Positions 35,569-43,670 of a stretch of DNA of 64,000 bases are shown here, one piece after another. How positions within the stretch are numbered: position 1 is the first letter of the stretch; each line of letters starts with the position of its first letter. Below the pieces are notes generated by a model. It did no database searches. It saw only the letters and a program-made list of their open reading frames with translations, and was not told where the DNA came from. This stretch comes from Chryseobacterium gambrini (lineage in GTDB: Bacteria > Bacteroidota > Bacteroidia > Flavobacteriales > Weeksellaceae): positions 110,702 to 174,701 of the forward strand of contig NZ_FTOV01000009.1 of assembly GCF_900156825.1 (NCBI RefSeq), read 5' to 3'. A program made the translations under genes and the position numbers.

Positions 35569-36846
35569 ATGAAAAAACACATTATGTTTGTTTTACTGAT
35601 CTCGTCAGTATCTCTTTTTAACAGTCAAGTAGGTATTAATACAGCTAATCCCCAAGGTATCTTCCATGTAGATGGAGGAAAAGATAATAGCACATCTGGA
35701 ATTCCTACAGAATCACAGCAAGCCAACGATTTTGTCGCTACAGCTTCCGGAAGTGTAGGAGTAGGCACAGTAGCTCCTGATGCTTCATCAATTTTAGATT
35801 TAACAAGTTCCAGCAAAGGTTTTCTTGCACCACGAATTGCCCTAACTTCAAATACAGATACGACAACTATTTCTTCTCCTGCTGTCGGATTGCTTATATT
35901 CAACAAAGGAACTGGAGGTCTTAGTTATGTAGGATATGTCTTTTGGAATGGAACAGAGTGGAGAACATTCAATGGAGGTTCACTTGCAAATGGTACTATA
36001 GGAAGCATTCTTTGCGATCAGGTAGCTCTTACTCCGGAAACATATGTGCTTGGTACTTCCTATTCCGGAACTTTAACGGTGAGATATACTGGTGGTAATG
36101 GAGGCATTTATGCCGCTCAGTCAATAGCTTCTACCGGTGTTACAGGACTTACTGCCACGTTAGCTTCAGGAAGTTTTGAAGCAGGTTCAGGGGTGCTGAA
36201 TTATAATGTAACAGGAACGCCCAGTGCAAGCAGCCCAGCGACTGCCCATTTTGCAATTAATATTGGAGGTAAGAGTTGTGACGTTGAGATAGGCTCAGGA
36301 TTATCTTTGGGTCAGGCGAAATATTGGTATGGCTCTATGCCCGCAAATGTAGGTTCCGGAGGTACCAATACTGCTACTGTTGTTACCGCAAATTATCTTA
36401 GCAGTTACAACAACGGTGTTAATGCAGTTCCAAGCATTGATGGGATGAGGTTCGACTATTATGCTATTGCTCCTGTAACCGGAAACGGTACTATTTCAGG
36501 AATTCCACGTTTGGTAAATATTTCTGGAGAAAATATAAAAGTAAGTTTTGCCGCCTTTTCAACAGCGCAAAATTATGGCACTATGAATAAATGGCTGAGT
36601 GACGGACAGTTCATTAATTTAGATGACGGAATATGGAACGGTTATGGTGCCAATGAAACAACAAGCACTGTTCCTACCAGTTTGTCGACACCTCCAACAG
36701 GACTTACAGAAATTGAAACGTTGGATATCTGGCTGAACGAGCGTTGGTATAGAGTTACTTACTTTCCTGTGATTGATAATAATAATACAATAAGCGCAGC
36801 AGATGATATCAGAAAAGTGGCAATTTCTGTGACCAGGCTGAAATAA
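35569..36846 (+). CDS. Secreted Gly/Ser/Thr-rich surface protein
   Basis: A 425-residue exported protein. Signal peptide MKKHIMFVLLISSVSLFNSQ, cut before VGINTANPQG. This VGINTxNPQG start with ILDLTSSSKGFLAPRIALTS is common in secreted flavobacterial surface proteins. The middle is rich in Gly, Ser, Thr and Ala (beta-rich), and the C-terminus contains a distinct acidic block (LSTPPTGLTEIETLDIWLNE). No type 9 secretion sorting domain is obvious. Its function is unknown; adhesion is a guess. Confidence 0.65.
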   Translation: MKKHIMFVLLISSVSLFNSQVGINTANPQGIFHVDGGKDNSTSGIPTESQQANDFVATASGSVGVGTVAPDASSILDLTSSSKGFLAPRIALTSNTDTTTISSPAVGLLIFNKGTGGLSYVGYVFWNGTEWRTFNGGSLANGTIGSILCDQVALTPETYVLGTSYSGTLTVRYTGGNGGIYAAQSIASTGVTGLTATLASGSFEAGSGVLNYNVTGTPSASSPATAHFAINIGGKSCDVEIGSGLSLGQAKYWYGSMPANVGSGGTNTATVVTANYLSSYNNGVNAVPSIDGMRFDYYAIAPVTGNGTISGIPRLVNISGENIKVSFAAFSTAQNYGTMNKWLSDGQFINLDDGIWNGYGANETTSTVPTSLSTPPTGLTEIETLDIWLNERWYRVTYFPVIDNNNTISAADDIRKVAISVTRLK

Positions 36847-37093
36847 TTTTCGAAATGTTAGAAAAGCCAAGTTAGTCTAGAATATCAACTTGTTGAAATA
36901 GATTGGTTTATTGTTTTCTGCAAAGAAAGATTGTATGATTATTGACTACAAAATTTCAGAAAACTGACAAATAAAAATACTTTAGACTGTTTAATATTTC
37001 TGCTTGTCTGGGAAAAATAAAATAAACCATACTTTTTTAGCAATTAATTTGAATATTTTTTCTTCACTATTAGGCTGGAATCACCATAAAAGC

Positions 37094-37101
37094 TATATTT
37101 G
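37094..37101 (+). promoter_or_regulatory. -7 box of the 58-aa protein gene
   Basis: TATATTTG matches TAnnTTTG exactly and stands 20 bases before the start codon, which predicts a short leader of about 14 bases. Confidence 0.45.
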
Positions 37102-37121
37102 CAGCCTAAATTTTAAAAATA

Positions 37122-37298
37122 ATGAAAGAACTAATTGAAAAAATCAACGCAGAATTTGAAGCTTTCACAACTGAAGCAAACCAACAAGCAGAAAAAGGAA
37201 ACAAAGCAGCTGGAACAAGAGCTCGTAAAGCAGCTTTGGAACTAAGCAAGCTTTTCAAGGAATTCAGAAAAGTTTCTGTTGAAGAATCAAAAAAATAG
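37122..37298 (+). CDS. Small histone H1-like protein (58 aa)
   Basis: The frame starts MKELIEKINAEFEAFTTEAN and continues with GTRARKAALELSKLFKEFRK. It is a charged, helical Lys/Glu/Ala-rich protein of 58 residues, like the small histone H1/Hc1-type proteins of flavobacteria that bind DNA. An exact -7 box, the start position and an immediately following terminator make it a complete gene. Confidence 0.75.
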   Translation: MKELIEKINAEFEAFTTEANQQAEKGNKAAGTRARKAALELSKLFKEFRKVSVEESKK

Positions 37299-37306
37299 TT
37301 GTTCCC

Positions 37307-37334
37307 AAAACCGGCTTTTCAGTCGGTTTTTTTA
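37307..37334 (+). terminator. Rho-independent terminator
   Basis: AAAACCG pairs with CGGTTTT and is followed by TTTTATTT, 9 bases after the small histone-like gene. Confidence 0.8.
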
Positions 37335-37604
37335 TTTGAATTTTTACAAAGAAATTTACTTTTTAAATAATCACATACGTCACATGAGATTTAAACACTC
37401 GTTAAGTCGTAAGAAAACATCAGTTTCTGAAAATCTCTGATTTTCCTCTTATGTAGTCTTGATTTGTGGATTGTAAATCAAAAGCGAATCTCATTCACCC
37501 TTGACTTTTTCACCATTCACCAGCAACAATTCACCATCACCAAATCCTTTCCGCGTTTTCCCATTTCCGCGAATCTCTTTATCTTTAGGGCTACAATGAT
37601 TAAT

Positions 37605-39170
37605 ATGAAGATAAACAGATTTCTTGCATTGCCTGTTATGATGGCGATGACGCAATTTTCTCTGGCTCAGAATGCCGTTTCTCAGGAAAAACTTAATCCC
37701 GTAGTTCAGAATTTCGTGAATGAGGTAAACAATAATTCCCAGCTTGAAACGATGGCGTATGAACTTTTGGACGGAATCGGTCCTCGACTGATCGGAACTC
37801 CGGAAATGTTTGCTGCCAATGAATGGACGGCAAATAAATTGAAATCATGGGATATTGAAGCCAGTCTGCAACAGTTTGGAACATGGAAAGGATGGCAAAG
37901 AGGGATCACTCATGTGGATATGACGTTTCCTCGTATGAAAAGTTTATCGGCAACCCAGTTAGCATGGAGTCCGGCAACCAAAAAAGCAGTGGAAGCAGAA
38001 GTTATTATTCTCCCGAAAGTCTCTTCCAAAGCTGAATTTGATCAATGGATGTCTTCCGTGAAGGGAAAAGTTGTTTTGATGGCACAGTATCAGAAAATAG
38101 GACGCTCCGACGATCAGATCAAAGAATTTGCCACGCCTGAACTGTATGAGAAACTCAAAAAAGAGAAAGAACAGGCTTCAAAAGAGTATCAGAATTATAT
38201 AAAAAGCATCGGCTATAACAATGAAACGCTTCCTGAAGCTCTGGAAAAAGCGGGTGCGGCAGGAATTGCGATTTCCAACTGGACGGGAATTATGGGAGCC
38301 AACAGAATTTTTGAGGCAAAAACGAAAAATATTCCCATGTTCGATATTGAGCTTGAAGATTATGGAATGTTGTACAGAATGGCGGAAAACGGCGCAAAAC
38401 CCAAGATCAGGATCGAGGTGAAATCAAAAATCCTTCCCGAAGCAAAATCGTTCAACACCATCGGAATGATTAAAGGAAAAGAAAAACCTGATGAATACGT
38501 TATTCTTTCTGCGCATCTGGATTCGTGGGACGGTGCGCAAGGCGCTACAGACAACGGAACGGGAGTTTTAACCATGTTGGAAGCGATGAGAATTCTTAAG
38601 AAATATTATCCCGATAACAAAAGAACCATTATTGTCGGACTTTGGGGCAGTGAAGAGCAGGGACTGAACGGATCAAGAAGTTTTGTGGCGGATCATCCTG
38701 AAATTGTAAAGGGAGTTCAGGCGGTTTTCAATCAGGACAACGGGACGGGTAGAGTAGTAAACATCGGCGGACAGGGTTTTGTACATGCTTACGATTATCT
38801 TGGAAAATGGCTGAACGCGGTTCCTAAAAATATTAAAAGCCAGATTAAAACAGACTTTCCGGGAACTCCGGGTGGAGGAGGTTCCGATCATGCTTCTTTC
38901 GTAGCAGCGGGAGTTCCGTCGTTCGGACTGGGTTCTTTAAACTGGGGATATTTTGGCTACACTTGGCATACGACAAAAGATACCTACGACAAAATTATTT
39001 TTGATGAGGTGAAAAGCAATGTGATTCTAACAGCAACTTTAGCGTACATGGCTTCAGAAGACCCCGAATTTTCGAACCGGGAAAAAAGAGCAATGCCACT
39101 GGACGATAAAGGACAGATTACTAAATGGCCGGAAGTGAGAAAAGCGGTAAGAGATTTTAAGGATTATTAA
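37605..39170 (+). CDS. Secreted M28-family zinc metallopeptidase
   Basis: A 521-residue exported aminopeptidase-like enzyme. The start at 37605 gives the Sec signal MKINRFLALPVMMAMTQFSL; an ATG at 37596 would add three residues. A PA-like insert lies near KAGAAGIAISNWTG. Zinc ligands and catalytic residues lie in SAHLDSWDGAQGATDNGTG (His, Asp), GLWGSEEQGLNGS (Glu pair), NQDNGTGR (Asp), and YTWHTTKDTYDK (His), the M28 set. It is transcribed alone and likely acts in the periplasm or outside. Confidence 0.9.
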   Translation: MKINRFLALPVMMAMTQFSLAQNAVSQEKLNPVVQNFVNEVNNNSQLETMAYELLDGIGPRLIGTPEMFAANEWTANKLKSWDIEASLQQFGTWKGWQRGITHVDMTFPRMKSLSATQLAWSPATKKAVEAEVIILPKVSSKAEFDQWMSSVKGKVVLMAQYQKIGRSDDQIKEFATPELYEKLKKEKEQASKEYQNYIKSIGYNNETLPEALEKAGAAGIAISNWTGIMGANRIFEAKTKNIPMFDIELEDYGMLYRMAENGAKPKIRIEVKSKILPEAKSFNTIGMIKGKEKPDEYVILSAHLDSWDGAQGATDNGTGVLTMLEAMRILKKYYPDNKRTIIVGLWGSEEQGLNGSRSFVADHPEIVKGVQAVFNQDNGTGRVVNIGGQGFVHAYDYLGKWLNAVPKNIKSQIKTDFPGTPGGGGSDHASFVAAGVPSFGLGSLNWGYFGYTWHTTKDTYDKIIFDEVKSNVILTATLAYMASEDPEFSNREKRAMPLDDKGQITKWPEVRKAVRDFKDY

Positions 39171-39311
39171 AATTCAGTGTTTTTATAAGCCACAAAATAT
39201 GAAGAGTCAGTTTTAAAGTTTGTTCTAAGAGAGAGAAAGAACATACAAAGTATTTAAAAATCTCTGATTTTATTTTTTGAGAATTTTAAAAATTTTGAAG
39301 ATAGATTTTAA

Positions 39312-39341
39312 AATGAGCGACTAGTCAATGAGTCGCTCATT
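39312..39341. terminator. Bidirectional terminator overlapping the RDD stop codon
   Basis: AATGAGCGACT (39312-39322) pairs with AGTCGCTCATT (39331-39341), then ATTTTTATT follows on the plus strand. The stem includes the last codons of the minus-strand RDD gene. Confidence 0.75.
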
Positions 39342-39896
39342 ATTTTTATTATTTTCAGTTTGAAGCATATCTTTTACTTCGGATAGTTTACTTTCTTTAA
39401 TGACATAAGTTTTACAGATTTTATTGTTGAGATACATTCTGAAATTCATTTGGGTAGATGTTTTTTTACCGTACGGATTTCTGTAAGTCTGTTCTGTAAA
39501 GACAGGTAAGAGATTTACCAAACATAAAATATTTCTTTTCAAAGACTTTCCGAATTTAGGATGATTGCCTTCATCATCGATTACTTTCATACGGAATATC
39601 TTTTTGCCTAAAGTTGTTCCGAAATAATATTCACTGATAGCCCCCAAAACAATCACCAAAGGAATTGATAAGAGTATATTGAATATGATGGATTTATTCA
39701 GCAAGAAATTAATGAAGCAAGAAAATATAGCAATGTCTATCCATTTGGCAAAAAGCCTTTGAGTTTCATTTCCTTTAAAGCTTGGATTATATGGAAGATG
39801 ATATTCGTAAGCATGATAAATTCTTTTCCCATACTTGTCAAAATCGAGAGTAGGTCTATTAATAATTTTTCTTTCTTTTATATCCGAAATTTTCAT
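39321..39896 (-). CDS. RDD-family membrane protein
   Basis: A 191-residue membrane protein. The RDD signature is RLFAKWIDIAIFSCFINFLL (Arg and the Asp residues) with further helices IIFNILLSIPLVIVLGAISE and ILCLVNLLPV, plus the GTTLGKKIFRMKVID motif. RDD proteins are small integral membrane proteins, some of which exchange ions. It follows tex by 10 bases on the same strand, so the two are co-transcribed. Confidence 0.78.
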   Translation of the reverse strand: MKISDIKERKIINRPTLDFDKYGKRIYHAYEYHLPYNPSFKGNETQRLFAKWIDIAIFSCFINFLLNKSIIFNILLSIPLVIVLGAISEYYFGTTLGKKIFRMKVIDDEGNHPKFGKSLKRNILCLVNLLPVFTEQTYRNPYGKKTSTQMNFRMYLNNKICKTYVIKESKLSEVKDMLQTENNKNNERLID

Positions 39897-39906
39897 ACAA
39901 GTTTAA

Positions 39907-42030
39907 CTACAAAACCATACTCAGCTGAATTCTTTTTCTCGCTTCATCAATCTCCGTTACTCTTACCTGAACGTGCTGATGCAGTTTTACCACTTCATTC
40001 ACATCAGAAACAAAGCCGTCTTTTAACTGGGAAATATGAACCAATCCGCTTTCCTTGATTCCCAGATCTACAAAACAGCCAAAAGCGGTGATATTATTAA
40101 CGATTCCCGGAAGGATCATTCCTGTTTTTAAATCTTTGATGCTTTTTACATTCGGATCAAATTCAAAAATTTTGGCAGCTTTTCTTGGATCCAGCCCCGG
40201 TTTTTCAAGCTCTTTTAAAATATCTTTGATTCCTAAAATTCCGATGTCTCCGGTGATGTAGTTTTCGGGTTTTACCAGTGCGATCTTTTCTTTATTGGCG
40301 ATCAGCTCATTGGTTTTTATGCCTAAATCTTTTGCCATTTTTTCAACAATTCCGTAGGCTTCGGGATGTACGGCAGAATTATCCAGCGGATTTTTGGCAT
40401 TATGAATTCTCACAAATGCGGCTGCCTGCTGAAAAGCTTTTTCGCCTAATCTCGGAACTTTTTTAAGTTGTTTTCTATCTTCAAAAGCTCCATTTTCAGT
40501 ACGGTAGTTCACAATATTTTCTGCCATTTTCTCGCCGATTCCCGAAACATAGCTTAATAAAGATTTACTCGCTGTATTCAGATTGATTCCCACAGAATTT
40601 ACACATTTCATCACCGTAGAATCCAGTTCGTTTTTTAATTGGGTCTGATCCACATCGTGCTGATATTGCCCGACTCCGATGGATTTCGGATCTATTTTTA
40701 CCAGTTCCGCCAACGGATCCGCCAGTCTTCTTCCGATGGAAACGGATCCGCGAACCGTCACGTCATAGCTTGGAAATTCTTCACGCGCAATTTTACTTGC
40801 AGAGTACACCGAAGCTCCGGCTTCCGAAACAACGAAAACTTGTAAAGGTTTGTCGAATGCAATTTTTTTGATGAAAAACTCGGTTTCGCGGCTTGCGGTT
40901 CCGTTTCCGATGGAAATGGCTTCAATGTTATACGCATTCACCATGGAACGGATTTTTTTCATTGCCATTCCGCTTTCATTTTGCGGAGCGTGCGGATAAA
41001 TGGTCTCGTTGTGGAGCAGGTCGCCTTTTTCATCCAAACAGACTACTTTGCAACCGCTTCTGTAGCCCGGATCAATTGCGAGAATCCTTTTTTCTCCCAA
41101 AGGCGGAGCAAGAAGAAGCTGCGTAAGGTTTTCAGCGAAAATTTCGATGGCTTTTTTATCGGCTTTTTCTTTCGCTTCCTGTAAGGTTTCGTTGGAGATT
41201 GCGGGTTCCAGTAATCTTTTGTAGCTGTCTTTGATCGCCAGTGAAATCTGTTCCGATGTTTCGTTGTTGGATTTAATGATGGCATTTTCAATAAAATCAA
41301 TGGCTTCTTCTTTATCGATCCCGACATTGGCTTTCACAAAACCTTCAGATTCGGCTCTTAACATGGCTAAAAGACGGTGAGAAGGCATTCTGTTCAGGCT
41401 TTCTTCCCATTCGAAATACTGCGAGAATTTCTGTGCTTCTTCTTCGTCTTTTTTGGCTTTCACTACTTTTGAAGTAACCATTGCTTTTCGCTGAAAGAGG
41501 CGGCGGAGATTTTTTCTCACATACATATTTTCGTTGATCCATTCTGCCATGATGTCTCTTGCGCCCTGCAAAGCTTCTTCTTCGGAGGCAACCTGATCGT
41601 TCAGGTATTTTGAAGCCAAAAACTGTAAATCCTGAACTTTCTGGCTCATAATCATTTTCGCTAAAGGTTCCAGTCCTTTTTCTTTCGCGGCATCGGCTTT
41701 GGTTTTCTTCCTTTTTTTGAACGGCAGATAAAGATCTTCAATTTCCTGAATATCAAAACTTTCTTCAATTCTCTGTTTCAGTTCCGGCGTTAAAGCATTT
41801 TGTTCTTCGATCGATTTTAAGATGGATTCTTTTCTTTTTACAATTTCTTCAAACTGTTTACTGAGTTTCGAAATCTGCTCAATCTGTGTTTCGTCAAGAT
41901 TTCCGGTTTTATCTTTTCGGTAACGGGAAATGAAAGGAATGGTGCAGTCTTCCGCCAGTAGTTCTAAAGTGGCATTGATGCTTTTTTCGGATATGTTGAG
42001 GGATTGCTGTATGTATTGTGTTGTGTTCAT
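39907..42030 (-). CDS. tex: Tex-family RNA-binding transcription accessory protein
   Basis: A 707-residue nucleic-acid-binding protein. It has the Tex N-terminal helical region (ISEKSINATLELLAEDCTIP), a YqgF-like RNase H fold domain (ILAIDPGYRSGCKVVCLDEK), the helix-hairpin-helix block (GINLNTASKSLLSYVSGIGE), and a C-terminal S1 domain (GMILPGIVNNITAFGCFVDL). It binds RNA, probably during transcription. It has the RDD gene after it. Confidence 0.95.
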   Translation of the reverse strand: MNTTQYIQQSLNISEKSINATLELLAEDCTIPFISRYRKDKTGNLDETQIEQISKLSKQFEEIVKRKESILKSIEEQNALTPELKQRIEESFDIQEIEDLYLPFKKRKKTKADAAKEKGLEPLAKMIMSQKVQDLQFLASKYLNDQVASEEEALQGARDIMAEWINENMYVRKNLRRLFQRKAMVTSKVVKAKKDEEEAQKFSQYFEWEESLNRMPSHRLLAMLRAESEGFVKANVGIDKEEAIDFIENAIIKSNNETSEQISLAIKDSYKRLLEPAISNETLQEAKEKADKKAIEIFAENLTQLLLAPPLGEKRILAIDPGYRSGCKVVCLDEKGDLLHNETIYPHAPQNESGMAMKKIRSMVNAYNIEAISIGNGTASRETEFFIKKIAFDKPLQVFVVSEAGASVYSASKIAREEFPSYDVTVRGSVSIGRRLADPLAELVKIDPKSIGVGQYQHDVDQTQLKNELDSTVMKCVNSVGINLNTASKSLLSYVSGIGEKMAENIVNYRTENGAFEDRKQLKKVPRLGEKAFQQAAAFVRIHNAKNPLDNSAVHPEAYGIVEKMAKDLGIKTNELIANKEKIALVKPENYITGDIGILGIKDILKELEKPGLDPRKAAKIFEFDPNVKSIKDLKTGMILPGIVNNITAFGCFVDLGIKESGLVHISQLKDGFVSDVNEVVKLHQHVQVRVTEIDEARKRIQLSMVL

Positions 42031-42638
42031 TGTAAATTTTAAACGGCTAAAATAATCAAAATGTCTTTTGTAAACACATTTTAAATTTAACCATACTGTT
42101 TACAAAAGCTTTACTGTCTTATTTAAATTTAATAAAAAGAAAGAAGATGGATGGTTTAAGATTAAAATTTTTAACCGTGCAATGATTAAAACTCAAAAAA
42201 ATAAAAAAAATGATTGTAATTATCTTAAAGTAAGATAAATATGCTTTGCTTGAAGATAAACTTTAAACTTTTTTACCACAAAAGATGCAAAAGATTTAAA
42301 CACTTTAGTTGTTTAAATTTAATACATAAATGGAAAAAGAGCACGTAAGTTAAAAAAATCAAAGATTTTTTCTCTTTGCAGACATTTGAAATACTTTACA
42401 TAAATCCGATAAAGTCTTTTGTCTCTTTTGTGGTTAAATTTAAAATGAGTTTAAACTTGATATAAAGATTTTAATTGTATCATGTGTATTTAATAATTCT
42501 TATTTTAGCGGAAAGGTCAATAATGGAAACCCTGAAATTTGTTTTCTTGATGTATGATAAGATAAAAGTGTGGGATGTTTTCTATTTTTGGTTCCGGAAT
42601 TTAGAAATTCAGAATAAACTTTAAACAATTTAAATAAT
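42031..42638. other. Intergenic region containing a palindromic repeat
   Basis: About 600 bases between divergent genes. The right half is the dispersed element described next; the left half is plain AT-rich DNA. A gene was not seen. Confidence 0.45.
42272..42438. repeat. MITE-like dispersed repeat with terminal inverted repeats
   Basis: TTTACCACAAAAGATGCAAA (42272 on) and its partner ending CTCTTTTGTGGTTAAA (42438) form inverted ends of about 28 bases. The family AACCACAAAAG(N)nACAAAAG is scattered in this window. There is no coding frame in the 110 bases between. Confidence 0.6.
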
Positions 42639-43316
42639 ATGAAAAAACTAAGTGTTATTGCATTGGTTGCAGTAGGATTGCTTGCAGCGTCTTGTAACAA
42701 AGAAAAATCGGCTGAAAATGCAGCGACTTCTACTGAGCAGAAAGTAGCAGAAAGCAAAGGGGAAGTTTTGCCTGTAGATACGGTAGGTTCTGTGGTAAAC
42801 TGGAAAGCATTCCACAAAGGAGGAATGGCTCCGCGTTGGGGAACTTTAATGGTAAAATCGGGAGATCTGAGCATCGAAAACGGTGGCGTAACGGCAGGAA
42901 ACTTTGTAATCGACATGAACTCTATTAAAGTAGATCCGGCTTCTGTAACGGAAAAAGATAAAAAACCGGCAGATCTTGAAGCGCACCTTAAAAACCCTGA
43001 TTTCTTCGACACGGCAAAAAATCCGACGGCTGATTTCAAAATTACAAGCGTAACAGATCTTAAGGAAGCTCCAAAAGATGCAGTAGCAGGTGCCAACAAA
43101 ACAGTAAGCGGAAACCTTACTTTATCAGGAAAAACAATGAATGTAACGTTCCCTGCAAAAGTGGATGTAACGGAAAATTCAGCGGCAATTCAGGCTAAAT
43201 TCACGGTGAACAGAGCAGACTGGGGAATTAAATTCGGAACTTCCGAAGCGGATCCTGCAGAATGGATGATCAGCAAAGACATCGAAATCGCTGTAGACGT
43301 AAAAGCTAAAAAATAA
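42639..43316 (+). CDS. YceI-family lipoprotein
   Basis: A 225-residue lipoprotein (signal with LAASC, Cys19). The YceI-like lipocalin barrel follows (VVNWKAFHKGGMAPRWGTLM, LEAHLKNPDFFDTAKNPTAD, KTVSGNLTLSGKTMNVTFPA). YceI proteins bind isoprenoids or amphiphiles and are periplasmic. It has its own terminator and lies upstream of the CRISPR locus. Confidence 0.88.
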   Translation: MKKLSVIALVAVGLLAASCNKEKSAENAATSTEQKVAESKGEVLPVDTVGSVVNWKAFHKGGMAPRWGTLMVKSGDLSIENGGVTAGNFVIDMNSIKVDPASVTEKDKKPADLEAHLKNPDFFDTAKNPTADFKITSVTDLKEAPKDAVAGANKTVSGNLTLSGKTMNVTFPAKVDVTENSAAIQAKFTVNRADWGIKFGTSEADPAEWMISKDIEIAVDVKAKK

Positions 43317-43342
43317 TATTGTTAGATATTTCAGACTTGTAA

Positions 43343-43371
43343 AGCTGCCTTTTTTGAGGCGGCTTTTTTTG
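43343..43371 (+). terminator. Rho-independent terminator
   Basis: AGCTGCC pairs with GGCGGCT (one G-T pair) and a run of T follows. It ends the YceI transcript. Confidence 0.8.
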
Positions 43372-43486
43372 TGTTGGGGATTTTGCATTTCCCTTCTGAA
43401 ATAGAAGGCGAGTTGCCCCGCCTTAAATGTTTTAGTTCACGGATTTATTTATAATTTTAATCGTGTTTACTGAAAAATTTAGACAT

Positions 43487-43568
43487 AAAAAAGCCCCGAA
43501 GATAGTCGAGGCGCTAAATGTTTTCACAACGGAATAATCCTTATTGTGAATTGCTTTTCAAAATTATT
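43487..43568 (-). ncRNA. tracrRNA of the type II-C system
   Basis: On the minus strand the RNA begins with an anti-repeat (AATAATTTTGAAAAGCAATTCACAAT) that pairs over about 26 positions, with one or two mismatches, with the crRNA-strand repeat start TTGTGAATTGCTTTC. It is followed by a nexus-like AAGGATTATTCCGTTG, comparable to AAGGCTAGTCCGTTA of the Streptococcus pyogenes tracrRNA. A terminal hairpin GCCTCGA/TCGGGGC then a run of T closes it. A TATATTTG promoter box lies just upstream (43573-43580). It is divergent from cas9. Confidence 0.85.
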
Positions 43569-43572
43569 GATA

Positions 43573-43580
43573 CAAATATA
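43573..43580 (-). promoter_or_regulatory. -7 box of the tracrRNA promoter
   Basis: On the minus strand TATATTTG matches TAnnTTTG exactly. A start about 7 bases downstream falls at the first base of the anti-repeat. Confidence 0.6.
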
Positions 43581-43670
43581 AAAGAAAAATTCTTTGAATG
43601 GTTTACGGAAAACCTCATTTTTAATAAATTTTTTCTTCTTATTTTTATTTACTTCAAAAAACTGATACTT

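Noticed and set aside
40055..41542. Short frames opposite tex
   Set aside because: Shadows of the Tex coding strand; no start signals or conserved motifs.
43518..43670. N-terminal extension of the cas9 frame by 51 codons
   Set aside because: It runs through the tracrRNA anti-repeat and its promoter, has no similarity to Cas9, and a normal RuvC-I start (MIKNILGLDLG) begins at 43671.
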